The notes below the pieces were generated by a model. That model did no database searches and was not told the DNA's origin. It worked only from the letters and a program-made list of their open reading frames with translations. Of a stretch of 64,000 nt of DNA, positions 18,451 to 27,009 are shown in pieces (the first letter of the stretch is position 1; the number at the start of each line of letters is the position of its first letter). The translations under genes were made by a program, and so were the position numbers. This stretch comes from Acidobacteriota bacterium. Lineage in GTDB: Bacteria; Acidobacteriota; Terriglobia; Bryobacterales; Bryobacteraceae. The stretch covers positions 248,001 through 312,000 of the forward strand of contig JAFKEE010000017.1 in NCBI GenBank assembly GCA_017307505.1, given 5' to 3'.

Positions 18451-18482
18451 GGACCTGAAGGTCCGTATTCAGCAGGCCTGCT
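18451..18482. promoter_or_regulatory. Two palindromes between nuoA and the export permease gene
   Basis: The 74-base gap between divergent starts contains GGACCTGAAGGTCC (18451-18464, 5-bp arms) and AGCAGGCCTGCT (18471-18482, a perfect 12-base palindrome). The second ends 11 bases before the permease start codon. They are placed like operators, but no regulator is identified. Confidence 0.35.
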
Positions 18483-18493
18483 AGAATTCAAGT

Positions 18494-19330
18494 TTGAGCA
18501 CCGCAGCTATTCCGTCCCCCCGTCTGCGTCTGCCGGGCGCCATGTTCCTTCGCGTCCTCGTGGAACGGCGGGCTCTCATCTACCAAATGGTCCGGCGTGA
18601 CTTTGGCCAGCGCTTTGTGGGCAGCGCCGCCGGGTGGCTTTGGACCCTCATCCACCCGCTGGTGACACTGGCCAGCTGGGTGTTTGTGTTCCAGTACTGT
18701 ATGAAGGCGCCCGCCCCCAGCGCGGCCTGTGGCGGAAACTATACGCTTTGCCTCTTTTGCGGCTATCTGCCCTGGCTCCTGTTCAGCGATACCGTCCAGC
18801 GCTCGGCCACCGCCCTGCTCGATCAGTCGAACCTGATTACGAAGACGGTCTTTCCTTCGGAGATCGTCCCAGTCACCCTGTTCCTGTCCTCCCTGGGCAG
18901 CCACCTGTTCGCGGTCGCCATTGCCATAGGTGTAGTCCGGTATACCACCGGCCACTTCAGCATCCTGATCCTGCTGCTGCCCATTTATACGATCCTGTTG
19001 GGCCTCTTCGCCATCGGCGTGGGCTGGATCGCCGCCAGCCTCCAGGTTTACCTGCGCGACACCGCGCAAGTCGTCATCGTCATGTTGACGGCCTGGTTCT
19101 GGATCACGCCCATCTTTATCGACGAAACTGCCTTTCCGGTGCGGGCCCGCTTTCTCATCCGCTGGAACCCGTTGGCCTATGTGGTGAAGGGTTACCGGGA
19201 ACGGCTCCTGACCGCCTCCATCCCTTCCCTGGAAGATTTCCTGTACCTCGCCACCGTTTCCATCGCCGTCTTCGCCATAGGCGGCATGTTCTTCCGCCAC
19301 CTGAAGCGCGGCTTTGCCGATGTCCTGTAG
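18494..19330 (+). CDS. ABC-2 type polysaccharide export permease (Wzm/TagG-like)
   Basis: The 278-residue membrane protein has about six helices after a 30-residue cytoplasmic start. The family features are YQMVRRDFGQRFVGSAAGWLW (about 30-50), the re-entrant FCGYLPWLLFSDTVQRS region, and RWNPLAYVVKGYRE near the C-terminus. Such permeases export O-antigen, teichoic acid or capsule chains together with an ATPase. The partner ATPase is not adjacent: the next gene is a sulfatase homologue, so the pair must be encoded elsewhere if it is functional. Confidence 0.85.
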   Translation: MSTAAIPSPRLRLPGAMFLRVLVERRALIYQMVRRDFGQRFVGSAAGWLWTLIHPLVTLASWVFVFQYCMKAPAPSAACGGNYTLCLFCGYLPWLLFSDTVQRSATALLDQSNLITKTVFPSEIVPVTLFLSSLGSHLFAVAIAIGVVRYTTGHFSILILLLPIYTILLGLFAIGVGWIAASLQVYLRDTAQVVIVMLTAWFWITPIFIDETAFPVRARFLIRWNPLAYVVKGYRERLLTASIPSLEDFLYLATVSIAVFAIGGMFFRHLKRGFADVL

Positions 19331-19357
19331 GCTAAATAGTTTGGAGTTGCTCGCAAG

Positions 19358-20656
19358 ATGAACTGGACCCGACGAACATTCCTGACCGGCGCCGCCGCTG
19401 CGCCCCTTTTCGCCCAACGGCGCGGCAAGAAGGGCGATGCGCCCGGACCTAAGCCCAACATCCTGCTGATCATGGCGGATGAAGTGCCCTCCTGGGTGCT
19501 GGGCTGCTACGGCAATCAGGAGATCGCCACCCCGAATATCGATCGCATGGCGGCCGGCGGCTCCCGCTTCATCCGGAGCTTCACCTGCACGCCCGCCGCG
19601 ACGCCCAACCGGATTACCCTGCTCAGCGGGCGGACGCCCCGGCAGCATGGCGTACACAACGCCACGGCAGCCCTGCCAGGTTCGTTCGGCAGTGAGAAAC
19701 TGCTCTCCGATGTGTTGTCCCAGAACGGCTACCACTGTGGCTACGCCGGCCTCTGGGACGCCGGCTCGGGCGCCCCTGGCCACGGTTTTAGTTCGGCCGG
19801 AACAGCCATCTCGGGCAAAGGCTCCGCCGCCGAAACCGTCACCAGCGAAGCCCTTTCTTTCCTGGACCAGCAGAAGAAGGACGCTCCGTTCTTCCTGGCC
19901 GTATCCTATCCGAGTCCGGCGGTTCTCCAGCAGACAAGCGCGAAGCAATTCCATGCCCGCTTCGCCGCCGCCAAGTTCGAGAGCTTCGGCACCATGCCGG
20001 CTGCGGAGCACGCCGCAATGGGCAAGGAGAATCTGTCGGATACGCTCGGCAATCTGCGGAAGTACGCCGCCGGGCTCAGCGAACTCGACAGCCAGCTCGC
20101 CGCCTTACCCGGCAAGTTGCTCGCAAAGGGCCTTTTCGAGAACACCCTGGTCGTCTTCACCGGCACCTCCGGCCACCTGTTGGGCCGCCACGGCCTCTGG
20201 GGCGATGGCCGGGCGTCCAATCCTCCCAACATGTACGACGAAGCCGTGGGCGTGCCGATGATCTGGCAGTGGCCGGGCATGTTCCCCGTGCAGGCGGCGC
20301 GGCCGGAAGTCGTGAGTTCCTACGACGTTTTCCCCACCCTATGCTCCGCCGCGGGCCTCAAGTCCGATGCTAAGTCGCTGTGCGGACGTGACTTCCTCCA
20401 GGTGGTAATGAACCGCGTCCCTGCCCAGAAGAAGAAGTGGTCAGACCTGATCTTTGCCGACCTGGGCGATACCGAGATGGCCCGCGACAACTACTACAAG
20501 GTCGTGATCCGGGAGGGAGGCCAGGGGTCGAACGAATTCTACGATCTGCGCCAGGACTCACTCGAAAAGAACAATCGCTACGACAATCCCGGCTACGTCA
20601 CCGTGCGCGACACCATGGCGAAGAGCTTGGCCGAGTGGCGGCAGACCTACGCCTGA
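19358..20656 (+). CDS. Exported sulfatase-fold protein with degenerate active site (probable pseudoenzyme)
   Basis: The 432-residue protein has a twin-arginine-like signal (TRRTFLTGAAAA) and the overall alkaline-phosphatase-superfamily sulfatase fold: NILLIMADE, LGCYGN, TPNIDRMA and FYDLRQD. The residues that make sulfatases work are changed. The formylglycine position of C/S-x-P-x-R is Ala81 (ATPNR). The first metal pair is Asp41-Glu42 instead of DD. The late DN/DH metal pair is Thr270-Ser271 (FTGTSGHLLGRHG). The reading frame is intact and codon usage normal, so it is not decaying. It may bind a sulfated ligand or have another role. Confidence 0.8.
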   Translation: MNWTRRTFLTGAAAAPLFAQRRGKKGDAPGPKPNILLIMADEVPSWVLGCYGNQEIATPNIDRMAAGGSRFIRSFTCTPAATPNRITLLSGRTPRQHGVHNATAALPGSFGSEKLLSDVLSQNGYHCGYAGLWDAGSGAPGHGFSSAGTAISGKGSAAETVTSEALSFLDQQKKDAPFFLAVSYPSPAVLQQTSAKQFHARFAAAKFESFGTMPAAEHAAMGKENLSDTLGNLRKYAAGLSELDSQLAALPGKLLAKGLFENTLVVFTGTSGHLLGRHGLWGDGRASNPPNMYDEAVGVPMIWQWPGMFPVQAARPEVVSSYDVFPTLCSAAGLKSDAKSLCGRDFLQVVMNRVPAQKKKWSDLIFADLGDTEMARDNYYKVVIREGGQGSNEFYDLRQDSLEKNNRYDNPGYVTVRDTMAKSLAEWRQTYA

Positions 20657-20658
20657 GC

Positions 20659-21630
20659 TTACTTTCCAAAGACCGCTTTGACACCGGCTGGACCGGCGAA
20701 CACACAAACCGCGGAGTGGCCGCACCCCGGCGCGATCTCCAGCCGGTGCACCGCGTTGAACTGTGTTTTCATGTAGTTGTAGTAAATCAGGCCGCGTTCT
20801 TTGCGGTTCGGGCCTTGAGCAATCGCACGGCACGAGCGGTCCAGGCTTGAGTCGTCGGTGCGCGTGTCCAACGCACCAACAAGGTAGGTGACGCTCCGGC
20901 GCGGATACAGAGAGAGAATGCTCTCCTCTGAGGTCCCCGCCGCGTAGCCGGTCCGCTTTTCCAGACCGTAACGGTACTGATTGTACGTCGTGCAGTTGGA
21001 CGCGTCCCAATACCTGACGAACCTGCCGCTGCACTGGCCGTTCTCCGAACAGGTGGCGCCCAACTGCAGGCGCAGTTCATTCAGATACAGATAGCTGGAC
21101 GGGTTCGCAGCCACATACCGGACGGGCACGTGCATCCGGGCTTCCATCCGGTTGACCGCGGCATAGCGCTGCACAAACTGGCCGCCGGCCGAGTGCCCGG
21201 CGACGACAACCTCTTTCAGGTCCGGAAACCGTTCAGTAGAGTTCAGTAACTCCAGAACCTGGTCGATCACGTCGTAGGACGTCGTCCGGCCAGAGATGGC
21301 CAACTCGCCGGAAGCCCAGCCGCCGCCGCTCCACTCCAGTTCACCTACTTCCACGGAGTCTCCCCCGCCTCGCGACTTGAAATGCGGCACAATCACAATC
21401 GTCTTCGCCGTCTCGCTGGCCGCCATCGTCGACGCCAGGGCCCAGCGGTAGTAGTCCTCGGCATTGCGGTTCGTGCCGTGGACCAGCAGGAAGGCTCGCT
21501 CGACACCAGGGTGGGAGGGGCCGGACAAGGCGTGGGTGCGCCAGAGGATGACAAACCCGGAGGCGAAGCCAATGTGCTCTGTCTCAGCCTGCGGACCGAC
21601 CATCAGGAGCGCCAGAATCGGCAGCAGCAT
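20659..21630 (-). CDS. Exported alpha/beta hydrolase
   Basis: The 323-residue protein has a short hydrophobic signal sequence (LLPILALLMVGPQA). The hydrolase fold shows LLVHGTNRNAEDYY as the oxyanion strand-loop and the nucleophile elbow GHSAGG (about residue 166). A likely acid lies around LVGALDTRTDDS and the catalytic His in CGHSAV near the C-terminus. Several cysteines (SENGQCSG, DASNCTT, RSCRA) suggest disulfides outside the cytoplasm. It is convergent with the sulfatase homologue, with 2 bases between stops. Substrate is unknown. Confidence 0.8.
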   Translation of the reverse strand: MLLPILALLMVGPQAETEHIGFASGFVILWRTHALSGPSHPGVERAFLLVHGTNRNAEDYYRWALASTMAASETAKTIVIVPHFKSRGGGDSVEVGELEWSGGGWASGELAISGRTTSYDVIDQVLELLNSTERFPDLKEVVVAGHSAGGQFVQRYAAVNRMEARMHVPVRYVAANPSSYLYLNELRLQLGATCSENGQCSGRFVRYWDASNCTTYNQYRYGLEKRTGYAAGTSEESILSLYPRRSVTYLVGALDTRTDDSSLDRSCRAIAQGPNRKERGLIYYNYMKTQFNAVHRLEIAPGCGHSAVCVFAGPAGVKAVFGK

Positions 21631-21661
21631 GATTCCTTTTCAAAATAACTCAACCACCTGG

Positions 21662-23425
21662 TCAGCGGCCAAAGATGAACCGCGACCGGCGCGGATCCGC
21701 TCCGCCATCCAGCACCCCCTTGTCGATTCGAATGACCGTAGGCGCTGATCCGTTCGACCATGGCCCCAGAATCGCCAACCGGTGCCCCTTGTCCAGCAGT
21801 TTCTTGGCCGTGGCCTCGGGGATGCGGGATTCCATATTGACCCGGCCCGGGCTGAACTCGTGGTTCCCGAACGATGCGTAAAAATGCTCGGTCTGCACCC
21901 TCGGCACTTCCACCGCTTCCTGCGGACTCATACCGAAATCGATCAGGTTGAGCAAAACCTGCAGCATGGCCTGATCCTGGTTATCGCCGCCGGGGGTCGA
22001 CATGGCCAGCCACGGTTTGCCGTCCTTCAGGACAATCGTCGGGCTCAGAGTCACCCGCGGCCGCTTCCCGGGCGCCAGCAGGTTGGCATGTCCGGCCGTC
22101 AGCACAAACGACTCCAGCCGCATACTGTACGGGATACCTGTATCCCCGGCGATGACCGAAGGCAGCCAGGCGCCGCTGGGCGTCGCGGAAAAGACGTTGC
22201 CGAACCGGTCGACCACGTTGATGCAGGTCGTGTCGTGGTCGATCGACGCCCCATGGGTGTTCGAAGCCAGAGTCATCGGATCGCCCAGGTTTCCCGGACG
22301 GTGCTCGATTGAGGCATGCTCGGGATCGATCAGCTTCGCCCGATCGGCGGCGTACTCCTTCGACAGCAGCGTCTCCGCCGGAATCTTCGAGAACTTGGGA
22401 TCGCCGTAAAACCGGTCGCGGTCAGCGAACGCCAGCTTCAACGCCTCGATCACGGTGTGCAGGTACTCCGGAGAGTTATGCCGCATGGCCTTCAGGTCAA
22501 ACCGCTCCAGGATGTTGAGCGCCTGGATCATCACTGGCCCCTGCGTCCAGAAGCCCGGCTTCAAAATGCCGTACCCGCGATAGGTGCCCACAACCGGCTT
22601 GTCGACCTCGGCGTGGAACTTCGCCAGATCGTCATACCGCAGCAGCCCGTCGTTGGCCTTGGAGAAGTCGGCCAGCTTGTGACCAATCGCGCCTGTGTAG
22701 AACTCGTTGCGCACTGCCTGGAGCTTGGCCGCACGGTCGCCCTTGGCATTCTTCTCCACGGTGCACAACGACTCCAACGTGGCGGCGAGAGTCGGCGACC
22801 GGAAGATCTCACCTCGCTTGGGCGGCTCTCCGCCCGGCAGAAAGAACTGCTCGGACGCCGGCCACAGGTGCAGGAAGTTGCGGAGCTCGCCAATAAACCG
22901 CGCATACTCGTCCGGAATCGGAAAGCCATGTGCTGCTTCAATGGCAGGCTGGGCTATCTCGCAATAGGACTTCGTCCCGTGTTGGGAGAGTGCCAGCATC
23001 AGCCCATCGAACATCCCGGGCACGGTTGCGGCCTTCAGACCGATGGAGGGGATGGGTGCCATGCGACTGGGCTCCTCCCAGGCTTCAGGCTTGCGCATCC
23101 GGTAGTATTCCGGCGTGGCCAGCGCCGGCGCCGTTCCTATCCCGCTGATCGCAATCGCCGGTTTGCCGCTCATCTGGATCAGAATCGGGACTTCGCCGCC
23201 CAGCCCGATCCGCGACTGCTCCGTCACCGTGGCGGCGAGAATCCCGGCGACCCCCGCGTCCACCGCGTTCCCGCCCGTGGTCAACATCCGCCAGCCGGCC
23301 TCTACCTGGAAGTTGTTCCCCGCCCCCACCATCTCCCGCGTTCCGCGCACGGGTGGAAACATCGTGGCGGGCTGAGCCTCAGCGAGCATCACGAAAAGCG
23401 GGCACAGCAGAAAAAGTCGGTTCAT
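21662..23425 (-). CDS. Gamma-glutamyltransferase family protein, exported
   Basis: The start is placed at the ATG at 23425 (587 residues), followed by a signal peptide (LFLLCPLFVMLAEA). The fold includes the N-terminal GGNAVDAGVA helix and VVGTYRGY. The autoprocessing site gives Thr399 as new N-terminus in DTTCINVVDRFGN, where most family members have TTH. Substrate-loop GGDNQDQAMLQ is present. Family members cleave or transfer gamma-glutamyl groups from glutathione and related amides in the periplasm; some are acylases. The His-to-Cys change beside the catalytic Thr leaves exact activity open. Overlaps the trmH-like gene by 4 bases and is probably co-transcribed. Confidence 0.86.
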   Translation of the reverse strand: MNRLFLLCPLFVMLAEAQPATMFPPVRGTREMVGAGNNFQVEAGWRMLTTGGNAVDAGVAGILAATVTEQSRIGLGGEVPILIQMSGKPAIAISGIGTAPALATPEYYRMRKPEAWEEPSRMAPIPSIGLKAATVPGMFDGLMLALSQHGTKSYCEIAQPAIEAAHGFPIPDEYARFIGELRNFLHLWPASEQFFLPGGEPPKRGEIFRSPTLAATLESLCTVEKNAKGDRAAKLQAVRNEFYTGAIGHKLADFSKANDGLLRYDDLAKFHAEVDKPVVGTYRGYGILKPGFWTQGPVMIQALNILERFDLKAMRHNSPEYLHTVIEALKLAFADRDRFYGDPKFSKIPAETLLSKEYAADRAKLIDPEHASIEHRPGNLGDPMTLASNTHGASIDHDTTCINVVDRFGNVFSATPSGAWLPSVIAGDTGIPYSMRLESFVLTAGHANLLAPGKRPRVTLSPTIVLKDGKPWLAMSTPGGDNQDQAMLQVLLNLIDFGMSPQEAVEVPRVQTEHFYASFGNHEFSPGRVNMESRIPEATAKKLLDKGHRLAILGPWSNGSAPTVIRIDKGVLDGGADPRRSRFIFGR

Positions 23426-23898
23426 CGTCTCTCCCGGAATTTGCGCAGCAGTTCGTACACCACAACGCCGCCCGCCGTGGCGACGTTCAAAGAGTTTTTG
23501 ACACCATTCATCGGCAGGCGGATGTGGGCGTCGCAGGAAGCCAGAATGCCTTCCCCCAGTCCGTCTACTTCGTTGCCGAACACGACACAAACCGGCCACT
23601 GCGGCTGCCAGTCAAAAATGTCCGTCGCGGATTCGCCGGTTTCGATGGCTGCCACGTGGTAGCCCCTGGCCCGCATCATCCGTAGCGGCACCAGCGCATC
23701 GGTGTGGTATTCCCAGGGCACCGTCTCCTCCGCGCCCAAAGCGGTCTTACCGATGCCCTCCTGTGGAGGATGCGCCGTGATGCCGCACAGCACCAGGCGC
23801 TCGAGCCTTACGGCATCGGCAGTGCGAAAGAATGCTCCGACGTTGTACATGCTGCGTACATGATCGAGCACGACCACGACTGGCAATCGGCTATCCAC
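23422..23898 (-). CDS. TrmH/SpoU family RNA 2'-O-methyltransferase
   Basis: The 158-residue SPOUT methyltransferase has the three family motifs: NVGAFFRTADA (about 20-30) as RNA-binding Asn-Arg segment, VVFGNEVDGLGE (about 103-114), and the knot-forming IRLPMNGVKNSLNVATAGGVVVYELL (about 125-150). The length suits the catalytic domain alone, like TrmL/TrmH-minimal enzymes. Target tRNA or rRNA nucleotide cannot be assigned. Overlaps the gamma-glutamyltransferase start. Confidence 0.9.
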   Translation of the reverse strand: MDSRLPVVVVLDHVRSMYNVGAFFRTADAVRLERLVLCGITAHPPQEGIGKTALGAEETVPWEYHTDALVPLRMMRARGYHVAAIETGESATDIFDWQPQWPVCVVFGNEVDGLGEGILASCDAHIRLPMNGVKNSLNVATAGGVVVYELLRKFRERR

Positions 23899-23926
23899 GA
23901 TGAAAGGACTAGGATAGCGTGAAGGT

Positions 23927-25447
23927 ATGGTTAGTCTGAACGGATCCGCGTTGACCCTGGAAGATGTCGCCCGCGTAGCCCGCTATGGTGCCGAGGTGGA
24001 ATTGGACCCGCACGCGGTGAAACGCATGAAGGCCGCGCGCGAAGTGATCGACCGCCTGGCTGCCGGCGAGGCCCCGGTCTATGCGGTGAATACAGGAGTC
24101 GGGCTGCTGGCAGACACGCGCGTCGCTCCCGAGGAACTCGAGCAGTTGCAGCGCAACGTCGTCCGCTCGCACGCCTGCGGCGTCGGTGAGCCTCTGCCGG
24201 AGGATGTCGTCCGCGCGATCATGCTCATCCGCGCCAATGTCCTGGCCAAGGGATTCTCCGGCATCCGGCCCGTCGTGGCCCGGCGCCTCTGCGGCCTGTT
24301 GAACAAGGGAGTCACCCCAGTGGTGCCCTCCCGGGGCAGCGTCGGCGCCAGCGGCGATCTCGCCCCCCTGGCTCACATCGCGCTCGTGCTGATTGGAGAA
24401 GGCGAAGCCGTCTTCCAAGCGCGGCGAATGGACGGAGCCGCCGCGTTATCTGCCGCGCTGCTCGATCCTCTCCGCCTGCATTCCAAGGAAGGCATCTCCC
24501 TGGTGAACGGCACGCAGGCCATGCTCGCGATGGGCACGCTGGCGCTGCTCGATGCGGAAGATCTCACGGAAGCCGCCGATGTCGCCTGCGCACTCTCCCT
24601 CGACGCGTTGCGCGGCACTCCGAAAGCCTTCGATCCCCGCATCCACGAGGTCCGGCCGCACCCTGGCCAGGTCGCCAGCGCGAGACGGCTGCGCCGCCTT
24701 CTGGAAGGCAGCGAGATCCGGGCATCCCACCAGTCCTGCCGGCGCGTCCAGGATGCTTACTCCCTGCGCTGCGCGCCCCAGGTCCACGGAGCAGTACGCG
24801 ACACCCTCACCGAAGCACGCCGGGTCTTCGGCATTGAACTGAACTCCGCCACGGACAATCCACTGGTCTTCGGCGAAGAGACGCTCTCCGGCGGCAACTT
24901 CCACGGCCAGCACCTCGCCTTCTCCATGGACTACCTGGCCATCGCCCTGACCGCTCTCGCCGGGATCAGCGAGCGCCGCATCGACCGTCTGGTCAACCCG
25001 GCCCTGAACGAAGGACTGCCGCCCTTCCTGGCCCATCACCCCGGTCTCGAATCCGGCTACATGATGCTCCAGGTGACGGCCGCTGCGCTGGTCGCCGAAT
25101 GCCGGGTCCTCGCGGCCCCTGCCTCTCCGGGCACCATCACCACCAGCGGAAACAAAGAGGACTTCGTCAGCATGGGCATGACCTCGGCCTTGAAACTCCG
25201 CCAGATGGTGGATCTCGCCCGCCAGGTTCTGGCTATCGAACTGATGACCGCAACCCAGGCACTGGAGTGCCTGCGGCCTCTCAAGACCAGCCCGCTGCTC
25301 GAAGAGATCCGCACCGCATTCCTCGCCGTCTGCCCGCCCCGCAAGGACGACCAGCCGTTCTCCGCCGGCATGGCTGCTGCTTCCGATTGGCTGAGGAGGT
25401 GGCGCGACATCCGGCCTACCGCCGTGGCGGAGATTGACGCACAATAG
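23927..25447 (+). CDS. hutH: Histidine ammonia-lyase
   Basis: It deaminates histidine to urocanate, the first step of histidine degradation. The 506-residue protein carries the MIO cofactor triad Ala141-Ser142-Gly143 in SVGASGDLAPLAH. The substrate loop reads YAVNTGVGLLAD, and RNVVRSHACGVGEPL contains the His typical of histidine rather than phenylalanine lyases. SATDNPLVF is also typical. No other hut gene is adjacent. The start at 23927 is divergent from the trmH-like gene by 28 bases. Confidence 0.92.
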   Translation: MVSLNGSALTLEDVARVARYGAEVELDPHAVKRMKAAREVIDRLAAGEAPVYAVNTGVGLLADTRVAPEELEQLQRNVVRSHACGVGEPLPEDVVRAIMLIRANVLAKGFSGIRPVVARRLCGLLNKGVTPVVPSRGSVGASGDLAPLAHIALVLIGEGEAVFQARRMDGAAALSAALLDPLRLHSKEGISLVNGTQAMLAMGTLALLDAEDLTEAADVACALSLDALRGTPKAFDPRIHEVRPHPGQVASARRLRRLLEGSEIRASHQSCRRVQDAYSLRCAPQVHGAVRDTLTEARRVFGIELNSATDNPLVFGEETLSGGNFHGQHLAFSMDYLAIALTALAGISERRIDRLVNPALNEGLPPFLAHHPGLESGYMMLQVTAAALVAECRVLAAPASPGTITTSGNKEDFVSMGMTSALKLRQMVDLARQVLAIELMTATQALECLRPLKTSPLLEEIRTAFLAVCPPRKDDQPFSAGMAAASDWLRRWRDIRPTAVAEIDAQ

Positions 25448-25452
25448 TCCCA

Positions 25453-27009
25453 ATGCGTCTCGCAACCGCCCTCTTCACACTCGCCTTCGCACTACCCACG
25501 ACCGGCGCCGCGCAGCCCAATCTTGACTCCGTAGTAGAACGCACTCTGAAGGAGTTCAACGTCCCAGGCATCGCCGTCGGCGTCATCAAGGATGGCCAGT
25601 TGGTCCTGGCAAAAGGCTACGGCGTTCGGAAGTTGGGCGACCCTGCCCCTGTGACGCCGGATACGCTCTTCGGCGTGGCGTCCAACACCAAGGCATTCAC
25701 GGCCGCTGCCCTGGCGATCCTGGTCGACGAAGGCAAATTGCGTTGGGATGATCCCGTTATCCAATACCTGCCCGCCTTCCAGATGTACGATCCCTATGTC
25801 ACGCGCGAGATGACAATCCGCGACCTACTGGTCCACCGGAGCGGCCTGGGCCTCGGAGCAGGCGACCTGATGTTCTTCCCCTCCAGTAATCTCAGTTCGG
25901 CCGAGATCGTGAAGCGCCTCCGCTGGGTGCGCCCAGCGACCAGCTTCCGCAGCCGCTACGCCTACGACAACGTGCTCTACCTTGTGGCCGGCCAGGTCAT
26001 CGAAGCGGTCAGCGGCAAGCCGTGGGATACCTTCATCCGCGAGCGCTTCTTCAAACCCCTGGGCATGACCCGTTCCACCACCAGCTCCACGGTGCTCAAA
26101 CCCGGCATGGATTATGCCACGCCGCACGCCGCCGCGGACGGAAAACTGGAGCCCATTTCTCTCACCAATCTGGACAACAATGCACCGGCAGGCGCCATCA
26201 ACTCCAGCGTCAACGAGATGGCCCATTGGGTGGTCGCCCAACTGAACGGCGGTGAATACAACGGAACCCGCCTGTTCAGCGCCAGGCAGAACCAGGAGAT
26301 GTGGTCGGCCCACACGGTGATGCCCATCGGCAATCCCCCCGGCGAACTATCGGAGGCCAAGCCCAACTTCCAGGCGTACGGTCTGGGCTGGGTGGTGTCG
26401 GATTACCGCGGCACCAAAATGATCCATCACACTGGCGGCTTAGCCGGCATGGTCACGCGTGTCACCATGATCCCTTCGCTCAAGCTGGGGGTCCTGGTCT
26501 TCACCAATCAGGAAGTAGGCGCCGCCTTCAATGCGGTCACCTACACGGTTTTGGACCACTACCTCAATGCGCCCGCAAAAGACTGGGTGGGCGCTTACGC
26601 GACCTACCAGGCGGGCCGCGTGGCCGAGGCGGGCGAAACCGTCAGCAAAGCGTCCGCCGCCCGCAATGCGAGCTCGAAACCCGCCCTGCCGCTAAGCAGC
26701 TATGCCGGACGTTTCCGCGATGCCTGGTATGGCGACGTGGTGATCGAAGAGAAAGATGGCAAACTACTCATCCGATTCACGCACTCTCCGTCCTTGACGG
26801 GTGAACTGGTCCACTGGCAATACGACACGTTCGTCGCGCGTTGGAACGATCGGACGCTACTCGCCGACGCCTATATGACGTTTACGCTGAAGCCCGACGG
26901 CAAAATCGACTCCGCCAAGATGGCCGCCGTTTCGCCGCTGACTGACTTCAGCTTCGATTTCCACGACCTCTTCCTGCGCCCCGTCGCCGCGGACGCAAAG
27001 CCCTACTGA
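25453..27009 (+). CDS. Exported serine hydrolase, class C beta-lactamase family, with C-terminal DUF3471-like domain
   Basis: The 518-residue protein has a signal peptide (ALFTLAFALPTTGAAQ). The penicillin-binding-protein-like core shows catalytic SxxK at Ser77-Lys80 (ASNTK), the YxN motif at Tyr171-Asn173 (YDN), and HHTGGLAGM near 328 in place of KTG. The last ~110 residues (SSYAGRFRDAWYGDVVI onward) form a small beta domain as in DUF3471 proteins. Substrates are peptides, esters or D-amino-acid compounds in this family; not assignable. It starts 5 bases after hutH and may share its transcript. It overlaps the OPT gene 3' end by 7 bases. Confidence 0.86.
   Translation: MRLATALFTLAFALPTTGAAQPNLDSVVERTLKEFNVPGIAVGVIKDGQLVLAKGYGVRKLGDPAPVTPDTLFGVASNTKAFTAAALAILVDEGKLRWDDPVIQYLPAFQMYDPYVTREMTIRDLLVHRSGLGLGAGDLMFFPSSNLSSAEIVKRLRWVRPATSFRSRYAYDNVLYLVAGQVIEAVSGKPWDTFIRERFFKPLGMTRSTTSSTVLKPGMDYATPHAAADGKLEPISLTNLDNNAPAGAINSSVNEMAHWVVAQLNGGEYNGTRLFSARQNQEMWSAHTVMPIGNPPGELSEAKPNFQAYGLGWVVSDYRGTKMIHHTGGLAGMVTRVTMIPSLKLGVLVFTNQEVGAAFNAVTYTVLDHYLNAPAKDWVGAYATYQAGRVAEAGETVSKASAARNASSKPALPLSSYAGRFRDAWYGDVVIEEKDGKLLIRFTHSPSLTGELVHWQYDTFVARWNDRTLLADAYMTFTLKPDGKIDSAKMAAVSPLTDFSFDFHDLFLRPVAADAKPY

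Noticed and set aside
18488-20011. 507-residue minus-strand open frame across the export permease and sulfatase homologue
   Set aside because: It crosses two well-supported genes, has low-complexity charged composition and no recognisable domain.
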